From: Microplitis mediator
Lineage: Eukaryota; Arthropoda; Insecta; Hymenoptera; Braconidae
NCBI RefSeq assembly: GCF_029852145.1
Contig: NC_079970.1
Span: 5,518,001-5,582,000 of the forward strand
Direction of reading: 5' to 3'
DNA length: 64,000 nt
Positions 12,782 to 25,205 of the stretch are shown in pieces (positions within the stretch are counted from its first letter, which is position 1; each line of letters opens with the position of its first letter). The notes below the pieces were generated by a model. The model worked only from the letters and a program-made list of their open reading frames with translations, did not search any database and was not told the origin of the DNA. The position numbers and the translations under genes are program-made.

Positions 12782-14687
12782 TTAGTACTTTGGTAGATGC
12801 TCGTTAAGCTTGGAGTAAACGGCGCTGAGGGTTGATACGCAGAGGCAAAGAGGGATTGAACAGGGTACCTATATCCGTCAGGCATATCGGGTCTTGTTGA
12901 TAGGCAAACTGCAGACGAGGCTCTGGACTACTTTGCTTCAAGGGTTCATTATCATCAGATCTATCATCTATTTCCTTTCCCTCTATCTCTCTGTCTCTAT
13001 TTCCCTTTATATAGATATATATGTATGCGTACATTTTCACGTACAAGAGAACAACGCACTCGAGTGTAGAATGCACTATGGGAGTAGGAAATCCTCAAAC
13101 GGATCCAAGGAAAACCGTTTAGGCAGTTGGAAACGTCCAACAAACACACTTGCTATTGCCTCCGGCTTCTTCCCACATCCGGAAGACCTCAGACCTCAGT
13201 TCTGTATCCTGTTTGTGTCCTTCCTTCAATGCCAGAAGTTACTCGATTTCACGAACCAGAAATAGCAACAGCAACAGCAACAGCATCACCAGCTTCTGTC
13301 ACAATACTGTGTTTAACGTATATATATTGTTCCCATCTATGTATTTATCCCAAATGCATTGTACCCGAATCTCTATTTATTCACAACACTATCTGGAAAA
13401 TTGAGGTTATCATTGTGAGTTTTAGTAGTTTCTGCTATTATTAAGTACCTAAACTACAATAGTAGTATACAGTAATATTGTATAAGTCAGTTCAGCCTCG
13501 CTAGGTCTAAACCAGAACCCGGTTATACCAGACTTCCTTCCCTTGTGACTAACATTCAATCTCTTCTCTTCTCTCTATGGTTTGAAACTTGACCGATGTG
13601 GTCAAAACTTTTGATTATAGTTATTACGGAAGTACAACAAACTTTACTAATCAAATTCCGTTGGAAATACTAGTGTCAAAATGATGACATTGAGTTTAAT
13701 ACGTTCGGTTAAGTGGTTTACTTTTAGCTGCAATTTTACAGATTCCATCGCAATAGTACCGCCAGAGTATTCATCAACGGAAATATCTTTCCATATAACT
13801 TTAATTGTCAAAGCTAGTCATATATTTCTGCAAAAAATATATACTTTGGGTTCACATTAAAGAAAAATTTAAAAAGTAGAATAAAAAAATCAGTAAAATT
13901 GTCCGACATGTTCAAACGATTGTTCATACATGTATATATATTGTATATATACATAAATAACGCTCTTTGTTTTCTTTGGAATGGTTTTTTTGGTCGGTTA
14001 GTACTGCAGCGCGACAGACATACAAATACACCATCTGTGTAGCTTTTTATGTATTTTTTTCCCACATTTCCGACTGTATAGAGTTGTACAGCAGCACAGA
14101 CTGCGACAACGACAACGGTTAGCATTTTACTATACTGGCAATTAGCAAACACACGCCACTCAAATGTGTTTACTTCAAGCAATTTCAGGCTCAGCAACTT
14201 TGGTAATTACTTACTTCTGAATTTTCCCGCGCTAACACTTAGTGTTTCTCATATATAACTTACCTACATATATTATATTTTATTATGTTATATATCACCT
14301 TTTATGCATAAGAAAATATATGTTGAACCGTGAGACGAACGACTTTTCGACTTTTATTATTGCATAACGGCTTTTTTGTACAGGCTATTGTACGCGCGTC
14401 TTTTATTACCGATTTAAACATAAAACACATGACGTCCTTTCATGACGACATTATGTTATATTTTATTATTATAAATAATATTATATAACAATAAAAAAAA
14501 TTAAAATTTATTAAATTAAAATGAGATAATTTTGCTTTAACAGTTGAAAATATTGCGTAGTTATATCAAAAACGGTCAGTGTTAAATTTTTGTCCCATGT
14601 TTTTGAATATTCTACTTTGTTATTTTTAAATTTTAATCGATTTATTGATCAACACTTGAAGTGTTATTCGACACGTACCTGTTTGTC

Positions 14688-14915
14688 ATGAACCTGTAAA
14701 TCGGAATTTTTTTCGTGGGACAAAAATAAAAAAACAAAGTGAAAAATAAAAAATCTACTGGATCTAGGTTTTTGAAATATTTCGCATAGGTACTAGTGTG
14801 TCAGTCGGAAATCGCAGCCACCCCCAACTACCCCTTAAGTCGACTTTGAGCAGTCAAATTTCATAAAATTTTTTCATTTTCGTTGCGCTAAAAACGTTTT
14901 GATCTTCAGGTTCAT
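14688..14915. mobile_element. Family D element, copy 1 (inverted)
   Basis: Family D ends read TGTACCTGAAGATCGGAACG and the reverse complement. This copy lies in the opposite orientation to the others (AAAATCTACTGGAT in the left half) and ends GTTTTGATCTTCAGGTTCA. Confidence 0.65.
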
Positions 14916-16522
14916 CAGAATTCAATGAAATTTTATATATTAGTAGACATTTATAAGAAAAAGGTTCAGTTGGATTTTTAAAGACCTACTGGGAACAAAT
15001 AAATTCGTTGTAGTTTAGCTAAATGTATGAAAATCACAATTTTACTGGTTCTCCGTAGCTCTAATCAATAATTTAATTGGATCTTTTTCTTATCATTATC
15101 CACTAATATCTAAGATTTCATTTAACTCTGAAGGGTAATTCTAAAACCGGCATTACCACCGTAACGCAAATTTCTATTGAGAACTCGAGCGGTGGCTTCA
15201 AAAAAATTCGTGAAAAAATTTGAAGTACAATTTTCAAAACACATTGTATCAATTTTACCTTAATTGGTTTTACTGTGTATACTTTCTTTGTTATTTATTG
15301 TGTAATAATTAACTGGATATTTTTTAATTTTATGTGTACACAAATATATAACTGATATGCTACTTGATATCACCAGTAAACTATGTCGTCGTATGGATGC
15401 AGTTGATGGCTAGAACTCTGGTATCCATTACGCCGGAAGTCTCACCCAACTTCCGTTAATCGAGATATCGTGTTTACTCTCCACTATCGATTTATAAAAT
15501 AAAAAAATATAAACAACGTAAAATAAAAATTGCTTTCTATAAATTTTCTCAAGTAATATCTCGTTACCTCATATACGCTTAAAATAAACTCCTTAGATTG
15601 TATCACCGAAATTGCATTTACATTTTTTTTTTTTTTTACATAAAAATATATAACCTGACATTATTCTATTTTCATATTTTTATGAATAATGATACTCCAT
15701 ATAAAAAGACTAAAAAAAAAAAAAAAATTACAATAAAAATAGCTTTGAATTTTTTATGGGTTTAAATTAATAGTTAAGTAGCGAAAAAATATTTTCCTTT
15801 AATACTCAGACAAAGTTTTTTCTGAGTCATAAATTATCGTTATGAATTACGTGTCCATAGAAAATAGTAATCTAATGTATAGTTTGTAATATGTAGAGTA
15901 AAGTTATGCTTTATATTAAACATTAGTTATCGTAAAACTTGTAAAGCGTCTACACTATAAACTCATACATTTAATATAACAACGCAATTAAATAGCAATA
16001 CAATTATATGATAGATACATATGTATACAACATATATACATACTATTATTTTTTAATAGCCGATATCGACAAGTCACTCGTGAAAATTTATTACCACACG
16101 TGTAATGTCATTAATTGCTCCCATGCGGATGCATTAACACTAGTTCATTGGTTTTTAATTGTTATTTATAATAGTGACATAAATTATAACCCCAGTATAA
16201 TTGCTAATTACTTACAATAATAATTATAATAACAATAATAATTGAAAAGTAAAACCATACAATTAGAGATGTTTTAAATCGAATTAAATATTTTACTATT
16301 GGGTTCGAAATTCAAATATTTTAACTTGTAACAAATTATGAAAATTTTTTTACATTAATTTAGAAATAGTTTTGACTTCGAATTCCGAGTATTTTAGTTT
16401 ATACGAATAACTCAATGTCTGATCTAATTATTGTGAAAAAAAAGAAATTTGTGCTTACAGAAGATTAAAAAATTTGAATTTCTGTCAATAATAAAGCGAG
16501 CGTTAAATTTTTCTATTAAAAT

Positions 16523-16853
16523 ATCGCGTCAGTAATTCCAAAAGAGTTCATATTTTTATACGTCCTTTCAGCTTTAAAAATCTAAAGCCAAAAGGGTCAT
16601 GTTTTTTTTTTATCCTCATTCATTTTGTAGGCTCATTTTATAGCTAAAAATTTTGAAAGCCAATGGGGCATACAGTTAAAATTATACGTCCTTTTGATAT
16701 TCAAAAGTTTTTTTCAAAATTTTCAACTTTAGAAAGTCTTAACTATGATTAGGAAGTAAACTATAAATTGTACGCCCTTTTGGTTGAACTTAGTGACTAA
16801 AACCAAAAGGGCGTTCAAAAATATGTCCTTTTGGAATTACATTGACGCGAAAT
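16523..16853. mobile_element. 330-bp foldback with CCAAAAGGG motif repeats
   Basis: The ends read CGCGTCAGTAATTCCAAAAG and CTTTTGGAATTACATTGACGCG. The interior carries several alternating CCAAAAGGG and CCCTTTTGG units on both strands, giving nested hairpin potential. Confidence 0.65.
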
Positions 16854-17358
16854 TTTTTTATAAATTTTTCATATTTTTTTATTATTGCAAAACATAAGTT
16901 GCGTAATTAGGGGCGAGAATTCAAAATATTTTCATTCATGACAACTAATTTAAAAAAAAAAATTAATTATCTGATAAAAATTTTCAGTTTACATTGAAAA
17001 TTCAAATTACCAAAACTTTAAAAGGGGTCTGAATTTTTTTCTCTATCACACTCAAGTCAACAGACGGAACTATACTTATTGCACTTGCGCAGTAAATGGA
17101 AACTTTGTCCACGTTTTTCTCTTGAACGAATAAATATTTTTCAAAAATCAAAACGTAGACTGCTAGTTTATAGAGTAATGCATCGAGCCTCGTTCTTAGT
17201 TTTGCGTCTAGAGGTTTAGTTTGAGAAAAAAAGCTTGGACAAAAATTGCTATAGACCCTACTTGAATAAAAATATCATTAAATAAGTGACGAATTCGTCG
17301 TTAAAATTATTAGCATATATCTACATGTAATTTAACAACTTGATTAATATAATTTATA

Positions 17359-17393
17359 CTGATGGTTTTTTTTTTTGTTTGTTTCAGGTGAGT
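17359..17393 (+). promoter_or_regulatory. Recursive splice site (ratchet point, zero-length exon)
   Basis: An 11-base T run (17366-17376) and GTTTGTTTCAG (AG at 17386-17387) are joined with no intervening base to GTGAGT at 17388-17393. This is a juxtaposed 3' and 5' splice site. A branch-like CTGAT lies at 17359-17363, about 25 bases before the AG. Ratchet points of this form (pyrimidines, CAG, then GTRAGT) are established in long Drosophila introns, first in Ubx. Orientation matches brat, whose coding exon starts 23.7 kb downstream. I scanned by eye for other CAGGT junctions preceded by long pyrimidine tracts and saw none of similar quality. Confidence 0.7.
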
Positions 17394-18469
17394 TAACACT
17401 TTCTTTCTATAACCGGCTTTACATCTGCTTAGTCATTAATACTGATCATGACTATCGAGTTTGTCATCAACTTAAACAAACGTCTATAGAATAAATTAAT
17501 AATTGATTATAAAAATAAAAGCTTTTATCAATTAATAAAGAAAGAAAGGAAGTAACGAGGTAAGATAATATGATACTTTATACCCTCGTGTTTATCTAAC
17601 CGCAATAAATGTCTCAGGAAATTAATTAATTAATCAGCAAATTAATTACAATCTGTTATCTAAAAACTGCGTGTGCTATTTTAGATAACATTTTTTTTTC
17701 TATCGCTAAAAATATTTATTATCGTAAATTTGATATTTTTTATTAACTTGACAACTTTTTTTTAGTTATTTAGTACCGGCACTGCTTTTAATATCGCGTT
17801 TCATATTTACTGTAAGATACAAACTCAATTATAATGTAAAACAAGATTATTATGAGTTAATTAGTTAATTACCACATGATTGACGGCGTTAAATGATCTA
17901 GAAATATAAGAATATATTTTAACTTATGAAGCCAAGTTAATATTTAATTAACAAAGTGCTTTTTTATATTCCCAAGGTTTTTGTTTTACTTTCGGTCATG
18001 CAATTATTCGGATAATTATTACACATTTTACTTTTTTATTTACTTATCAATGCGCCAGTCATTGCTTTCATATCCGAGTTATTAATAATTCGGAACAAAA
18101 AGTTGAGCTGAATTTCGTGTAAAGCGAAGTGGATACGGTCTTAAGTCATTTCTCTTTAGCGAGTTGCAATTTATTTCTTTAATAGTAAAAATTATTAATA
18201 GATATTTCACTAGAAATTTTTGATACTAGATAAAATAAAAAAAATTTACAACTAAATCCCGTCAAAAAAAATTTCAAATAACTTTCACTAGGATAAATTT
18301 CAAAATCTAAGACACTGTAACTTTTTGTATTGACAATTTTTATTTATTCCCACATTCTTCAAAAATTTTAAAGTCCAGATGATAATTAATTTTGAATCCA
18401 TCTGAACAAATTTTACTTCAATGTTGAATTTTTAGTTAACGTTCTCAAAAATTTATTTTTTCGGCTATT

Positions 18470-18668
18470 TTAACCCTAATCGGTTGAACATGGGTCGTTT
18501 GTGTCCAAATATTCTACTGTAACAGCCTACATGCCTCCGAATTTTGATGAAAAAAGGATTTTCGGGGCTGGCAAAAACTCTCGCATAGTTAGGAATCCAA
18601 AAAAAATATATATACGAATTTATTTACGTTTACTGGTTCTGAAAACAGCGACACCGGATTAGGGTTAA
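18470..18668. mobile_element. 200-bp element with TTAACCCTAATC ends
   Basis: TTAACCCTAATCGG at the left is matched by CCGGATTAGGGTTAA at the right. The interior has no ORF. The end resembles an insect telomere-like TTAGG word only by chance; there is no tandem array. Confidence 0.5.
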
Positions 18669-21105
18669 TTTCTCCCTTAAAATAAACGGCCATTAATTAT
18701 TACTCCAAAAATGCGATCACATTAAGCTGAAGTCAAAAACTCTTTAATTTTTAAAAATTCAAAATTTTTAACCTGAAACTCTGCACTGCCTTCATTCCGA
18801 AGTTCATAAACGTAAAAGATTTTTGAAATTTTTTTTTCTACAGAAATCAATTACGATTTTTATTGTAATTGTCGTAAACAACCAAAAAATGCAAGACAAA
18901 AATTCCCAATAAATTCATAAAAAAAAAAATAGGTAACAGATAAAAAATTTTTATTGCTGGCATTAATTTCTTATCGCGATACTTTTTTTCCCCAATTATT
19001 ACAACCATTGAGCTCCGCTGTTTTCTATTTATCCATTAGATCTCTTCCACAACCGCTAGCAAAAAAATTCATTTATTCATAAAATCTATAAAAAACACTC
19101 GACCTTTTACGAATTAAATCCTCATACCAGGAAACTCAAACAGATCTAATGGACCCTAACATCAATAACTTAGATCCCGGCGCGGGTAGCGGCTTATCGA
19201 CTTCTTATAACAAATATTTACTTTTTTACGTTAATATATCGAGTTATTAAACATTAAATATTTGCTTTCAATACAGCAAACAATACGGTTGACCTATCGC
19301 ACACACATATAAATATATACATGTATACACTACAGTAGATGGTTAATATTGTAAACTAATCAGACAATTAATAAGGTAAAGCTCGGTGAATGAGGTTTAT
19401 CATCTTGGCATAGTAAAGCACGTTGTTCGGTTTATCCTCGTGAAATTAATCAATGTCTTGTGTGTATACAACTGGGATACCTTTTACCACCAACTATGCC
19501 ACTATATTTTAAGTATACATGTACAGTATACCTGCACTATTCATAGTTGATATTACAATGATAAATAAATTTAATATTTAGTACATCCAGCCAATAATTT
19601 AATCAATGTCACAAACTTTAACTACTTAATTATTTTTTCATTAAAAAAAATGCAATTTGTTTTCGAAAACTTAATAATGGATGACATTGATTTAATGAAA
19701 ATATATATAGATCTTTCGAAGTTATTATTTTAAAAACAAAATAACAATAAATCATAAATTATAGTGACATTTAAAAGGGAGTATTATTATTATTTGAAAT
19801 ATTTTAATAATAATAATAATAATAATAATACAAGAGAGTGACGGTTAGGGATTTAATATTAAGTAAAGGCGATACGAGAGAATGCTTTTGTTGGGACGCC
19901 AGAGGGTAGTGAGACGTAAAATTTGTCTCCGGTGGCCGGTAATTAGGTCCCTAATTTCCGGGGAATGTCTTAACTCGTGGCCAGAAGTAAAGTAGTTGGT
20001 AGTAATGTAATTCGGTGGTTGTTGTTGTTGTTGTTCTTGTGGTGGCAATGCCAGTGTCAGGTTGATAGTGGTGACGTGAATCGAGGACAAGTGGATGATG
20101 GAATGAGAATATTCTCGTGTTCAAGACAGAGAATGCGGTATCTTCACACGTCAATACTCTCTTATCTCTATAGATGTAATTTCGTTTCGGTATATTATTG
20201 TATTGAACGGTCTTATATTACGAGTCATCTTACCCAGGATATGAAAAGGAAAAATGAAAAAATGCCTATTCAATTCCTGTCAAAATATCTCGATTAATTT
20301 TATTTTAATAAATTTAAATAAATTACCTGATATTAAATTCAAATTTTTTACGATATTTTAAATTTAAAAAATTAATGCTTTTAAAATTGAACTAAAAAAT
20401 AAATTTTTCCTTCGATTCTTGGCTTCAAGACAAAATTTACTGACCTAACTCTTTTTATTTTACTTTCAGCATAATATTTTTTTTTATTATTCTCTTTTTA
20501 CTCGTTTTCTTATTCTTCCTTTTATATATATATACATATAAAGTTGCCTCGTTTTCCTCATGTTGCCAATGCCTCAGCTGGATTATATTGCCCTAAGAAC
20601 TCTAACACACTTTACTTTTTGCATTCCCAACGAAAGAGAAACGCTATGCATACAGCCAGTTAATTTTAATCGCAACGTTATTTTAAAAAATATATAAAAA
20701 CACCCTAAATTATAAATAACAATTTTTATTAAAAAACTAAAATTAGTATAACTTTTTACTACATATACTAATTTGCAAATTAAATAAGAGCAAGTACTTA
20801 AAAAAAAAAAAATACATTAAATAAACCAAAGATATTTTCTTTGTTCTTAACAGTTCGCGTAGTAATTTTCGCGCCGCTGATAACCGTCAAGAAATTCCCG
20901 GAGGTAAATCTTCTCGCGGTGGCTGGATAATTCCCACGCGTTTCTTCTCTGTTATACAAACCAGCTCGTAAGCCTTTGGGGCATACGGTTATTATTGTTA
21001 CCATTATTGCCCCATCCCTTTATTTTTTTCTTCCATGCATATTTAATATCATATATATTTTTTTTTATTCATTGCAATGGTTGTTGTTGTTGTTGTTGTA
21101 AATAG

Positions 21106-21205
21106 TGAATCTAAAAACGGTCGTGAGGCGTCGCCAAGTCTCTCGGGTTAGTTAACTTGAAGTTGATTGCAATGTCGTGGAAACTAAACGGGGGAAGTTA
21201 AAGAG
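21106..21205 (+). other. Candidate non-coding exon (acceptor and donor pair)
   Basis: A (GTT)n-rich tract ends in TGTAAATAG at 21105. One hundred bases later lies GAG followed by GTAAGC (21206-21211), one of the better donor matches in the upstream region. The intervening 100 bases are richer in G and C than their surroundings. It could be a 5' UTR exon of brat. The acceptor tract is G-containing rather than pure pyrimidine, so it is weak and the call is tentative. Confidence 0.22.
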
Positions 21206-21866
21206 GTAAGCATGACTCGGTCGCACACAAAGGGGGACTACAAGTACACAAAGAGTACAAGGAAGGATATCCTTGGTGTCCTCGCGTGCACGAGTCCATC
21301 AAGCTGTTACATACCATACAGTAATAGCATTTGAGAGTAACTGAGACAGAGATAACTATTTATCGCTTGCACGAGACGACGTTGCTTTATGTCCGTCTAC
21401 TATACCCACCAGACAGACACGATTATGTTTTTTATTTTATATGTATATATATATTTTTAATTCTCTCTGCGATACCTTGTATCTCGTTTGTACCAAAAAA
21501 ACCCATGAATACTCGATGGTATAAACGGACAATTATCTTCTCTAGGTTCTTTTTTTCCTTCGCTCTTGTATTACATTACACATTACTATTTTCTTAGACA
21601 GTAACTCGTCGTGGGTGAACTTGTACAACTTTTTTTTTATTTTATTTGATTTTTACACCCACTTTGCTTACAGATTTATTACGTCAAGCGTAACTAAAAA
21701 TATTATTTGTAGAGTAAATCCGATTGCTAATTTTATCCCTTTAAATATTCAGCCTCATATATATTTTATATGAACGCGTTAATAATTCCAACTTTTGAAA
21801 ATTCAAATTATTCAAGTTTCCAAATTTTCAAAGAAATATCCTAATTATGGGTAAATAATTATAATA

Positions 21867-22068
21867 GTATCATATAGTTAGCAGACAATTCAAAATTTTC
21901 GGATTTTTTTTAAACAAATCAATTACAAAAAAACAAAAAATAAAAAAATGTACATGTAGAAAATTAAAAGAACTACAGGTGCAATTTTTTCAAATATTTT
22001 TTTTTTTATAATTTACTGTTTAAAAAGAAATCAAAAAATTATTAGACGTCGGCTAACTTCAGTATCAT
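21867..22068. mobile_element. Family A foldback element, copy 4
   Basis: The right end GGCTAACTTCAGTATCAT is intact; the left end reads TATCATATAGTTAGCAGAC and is altered. It is immediately followed by copy 5. Confidence 0.75.
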
Positions 22069-22072
22069 AATT

Positions 22073-22274
22073 ATGATACTGAATTTAGAAGACGTATAAT
22101 AGTTTTTGGATTTTTTAAAAAATGATTAATTATAAAAATAAAAATATTTCATAAAATTCCACCTGTAGTTTTTTCAATTTTCTACATGTGCATATTTTTG
22201 GTTTTTTTTTTTTTTTTGTCTGATTGGTTAAAAAAAATTCAAAAATTTTAAATTGTCTGCTAACTTCAAAATCA
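22073..22274. mobile_element. Family A foldback element, copy 5
   Basis: Adjacent to copy 4 with only a few A/T bases between them. The left end is ATGATACTGAATTTAGAAGA; the right end TCTGCTAACTTCAAAATCAC is mildly diverged. Confidence 0.72.
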
Positions 22275-24080
22275 CCAATAATTGCTGAATTTTTTTATAG
22301 TTTATTACACATGAGTTCAAAATTTAATATTAAAATAAAAAATAAATTTTCATGTCGGCGACAAAAATTTTCTATCAAAAAAAAATTTTCCGAGGACGAA
22401 AAATCAGATAGTCTGTCATTTATTATTTTGAAATTACAATTAAAATGTCAAAGTTTCAGATATTTTTTTTAATACAAATATTTATATAAAGTAAATTGTA
22501 TTTTACATGGATATATATATAAATACATATATATTGGGATCACGAATATGAATTTGACACGGGTAAATATTAAAGCACAAGTACTACATTATATTTTCAG
22601 TATAAATATCTGGCATAAGCAAACAAAGCACAAGATATGTATATATGAATGTACATATGTATGTATGTATATATAAAACGTTAATCTATGTCTATATACT
22701 GTTCGATATGTATGCACATCGGGTTTATTAGTATTAACACACAAATGTGAGAGACTAACAGCATCGATTATGTCTCTACAATGTTATAAACGCTTGTACG
22801 TTTACGTGCATTAATTAATCTACGTTTTCCACGTCACCATTTAAACTACCCAACAATAATACATAAACTCAACTCAGCTCACCATATTTGCGTGATACTT
22901 ATACATAAAAAAATTCATATAAATATAATAATAACAATAATAAATATATATTTCTTCATAAATTATCATCGCGTGCGCAATACTTTCCCTCTTTTCTATA
23001 TCTTTCTCTATTTCACTCTTTATTTTAGCCCTTAATAAATCGATTATTACTATTTTCGATTGCCAGTAAACTAGTAACTCAATACAATATTAACACGCGA
23101 TAATTCGGGTATCGAAATATATATGAATAAATTATATATTTTATTATGATAATATTTAATGATATCGCTTGTTAATATTAACAAAGTGTAGTCATAAATA
23201 ACATTTGCATAAAAAAAATATATATATATATATTCGATGAGGGTGAATAAAAAATTTATAAATATGAGAGCAAAGAAAAATTTAGTTGGAAAAATATTTA
23301 AAAAATAATACATTTGAATATTTAAAATAATAAATATACATGAGAGAGGGGGATAGAAATTATATGCAAGACAACCCTCGTAACCCTCTGGATGGTAAAA
23401 GTAAGATAGTAAAGTATGTATGTATTTATTCGTAATGCGACATTCACTGGACTTATTGTTGAAGAATAAACGGAGTTGGATAATGTACGAGAGTAAAGTT
23501 GTGTAAAGGTAAAGCCAAAGGAGTAAAAGGAATGGGAGGTTAAAGTAGAGGAGTAAGAGAAAGAGAAAGAGGGTGGTCGTCGTCGTAGGTCACAATGAAA
23601 ATTTATGAGCAATATCAAGTATTCTCGTCTACATCAGCAGTATACGTCTCATGCATTGTAGGTGGACAATCTACCTACTGCCTACTGCTGCTATATGCTG
23701 CAACAATGAATATTCCTCGAGACAAAATCGTGTTACATATATTTACTTGACGCGAGTAGAGGTGAAAATCTCTGAAATACATACATATATATTATATGTT
23801 AAAAGCATTGTCGAGTGAATGTGAACTTGCACACCCGCCGAGTATACAAATCATCAATCAATCATGCATTTTATTTTACTTTGCAACAACAAAATATATG
23901 TTTATATATATATTTTATAGCACTATTACGCTTTTATACTCTCTAATTCATTTATTAATATTTAAATTCTTTTTATCTGAATTATTTATGTGTAAAATAG
24001 CGATTAGATAAAATCACGTAATTTTGAAAATGGCTTTAATAGAAAAATATTATTTTTTCAATAAAAATTAAAAATTCTAC

Positions 24081-24261
24081 TCACGTCTAATAATTTTGGA
24101 TTTTTTTTTGAAACGATAAATTATAAAAGAAAATATTTCAAAAAATTGCACTTATAGTTTTTGTAATTTTCTATATGTGCAATTTTTTAGATTTTTTTTT
24201 GTAATTAATTGATTAAAAAAAAATTCAAAAATTTTTAATTGTCTGCGAACTTGAGGATCAT
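24081..24261. mobile_element. Family A foldback element, copy 6 (left end missing)
   Basis: The left terminus is truncated to CACGTCTAATAATTTTGG. The right end GTCTGCGAACTTGAGGATCA is recognisable. Confidence 0.6.
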
Positions 24262-25024
24262 AAATTAAAGGCGATAATAATTCGCGTTTTTGAATTATTC
24301 AAAATTTTTTCTAATAATACGAATTTGAATTTCAAAAGCTATTAAATTAAAATAAAAAGTTCTTTATAATTTATCACACGTGAATTTAAAATTTAATACT
24401 CGAAATCCGAACTGAATATTTAAAGCTTAAATCGAATAGTAATATTAGATTCGAATACTCTCCACATACTCCTAATAAAAATATTAAAGAAGTCGTTTTG
24501 TGCAGTTTCTTATAAAAAATTTATCAATTTTACCGTCAAAGAGGTCAGGGCAAAAAAGAGACCGCGAAAAAATGGAGCACCAAAAAATTTTTCACCGCAC
24601 ATCATTTGGCCCTAGATAAATTTTTTTTATTTTGTCTTCCTCTCTTCTTACTTCCTGACAATTAAATGTCTAATTTATTTATATAAATACATATATTTTT
24701 TATTTCGCAAAATATTTTATTATCTTTCATATTTCACTGGACTACATGCGTTTTTTTGCATACTCCTATTATATTATAAATCAATAATTTAAATATTTAA
24801 TGCACCCCCAATTTATTTTTATTTACAAAACAATTATCAATACAACGGACATACTTTTATTATTATTAAAATATTAACGGGATTGTTATTATTTATTTTT
24901 TATTACTTAAGTACACAAATGGATTGTCGGTTACATTCACACTAGAGTATGTAAAAACACATATAATATATAGTCTGTGTATATTAGAATCGATTTCCTA
25001 GCTATAGCAGCGTACATATACAGT

Positions 25025-25205
25025 CAGTAGTGCAGGTCGACAGGGATTTTCGCTTCGCGTGGAGGAATAATTATTTACAAGCGTCCGACGAGGGTCGTGC
25101 CCACTCGGGGATTTCGTTTCCAATTATTGCCAATCAGCCGGAGGACGTCATCGGCGGCAGTGGCGGTCCTCGATCTCTTTTCCGGTTTGTCACCTGCGTG
25201 TACAT
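25025..25205. other. GC-rich island, unexplained
   Basis: A 180-base patch with clear CpG content (for example CGTCCGACGAGGGTCG and GGAGGACGTCATCGGCGG) sits inside AT-rich DNA. One + frame is open through it but has no homology I recognise, and it runs into a GT microsatellite. A cis-regulatory element or non-coding exon is more likely than a protein exon. Confidence 0.25.

Larger units (their letters stand above)
1..17358. other. Non-coding AT-rich DNA, distal brat intron or intergenic
   Basis: No ORF here looks like a real protein; the longest translate microsatellites and T-rich runs into low-complexity peptides. The block contains the inverted-repeat elements listed separately, an (AAT)n run at about 245-268, and a few slightly GC-richer patches (about 2540-2770, 3330-3620, 4375-4500, 4745-4850, 12660-13260) in which I recognise nothing. 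If the ratchet point at 17387 is real, at least the right-hand part of this block is intronic to brat. Confidence 0.5.

Noticed and set aside
12664..13076. Minus-strand open frames with an Arg run and a plausible-looking peptide
   Set aside because: The Arg run is the GTC microsatellite read on the other strand. The frames shift against each other without splice sites, and no homology is recognised.
18470..18668. TTAGGG-like words as telomeric repeats
   Set aside because: They occur only once at each end of an inverted repeat, not as a tandem array.
19977..20297. Open frame on + with an apparent signal-peptide-like Leu run
   Set aside because: The first codon is GTG, not ATG, and the Leu run comes from a (TTG)n microsatellite. 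No domain is recognisable.
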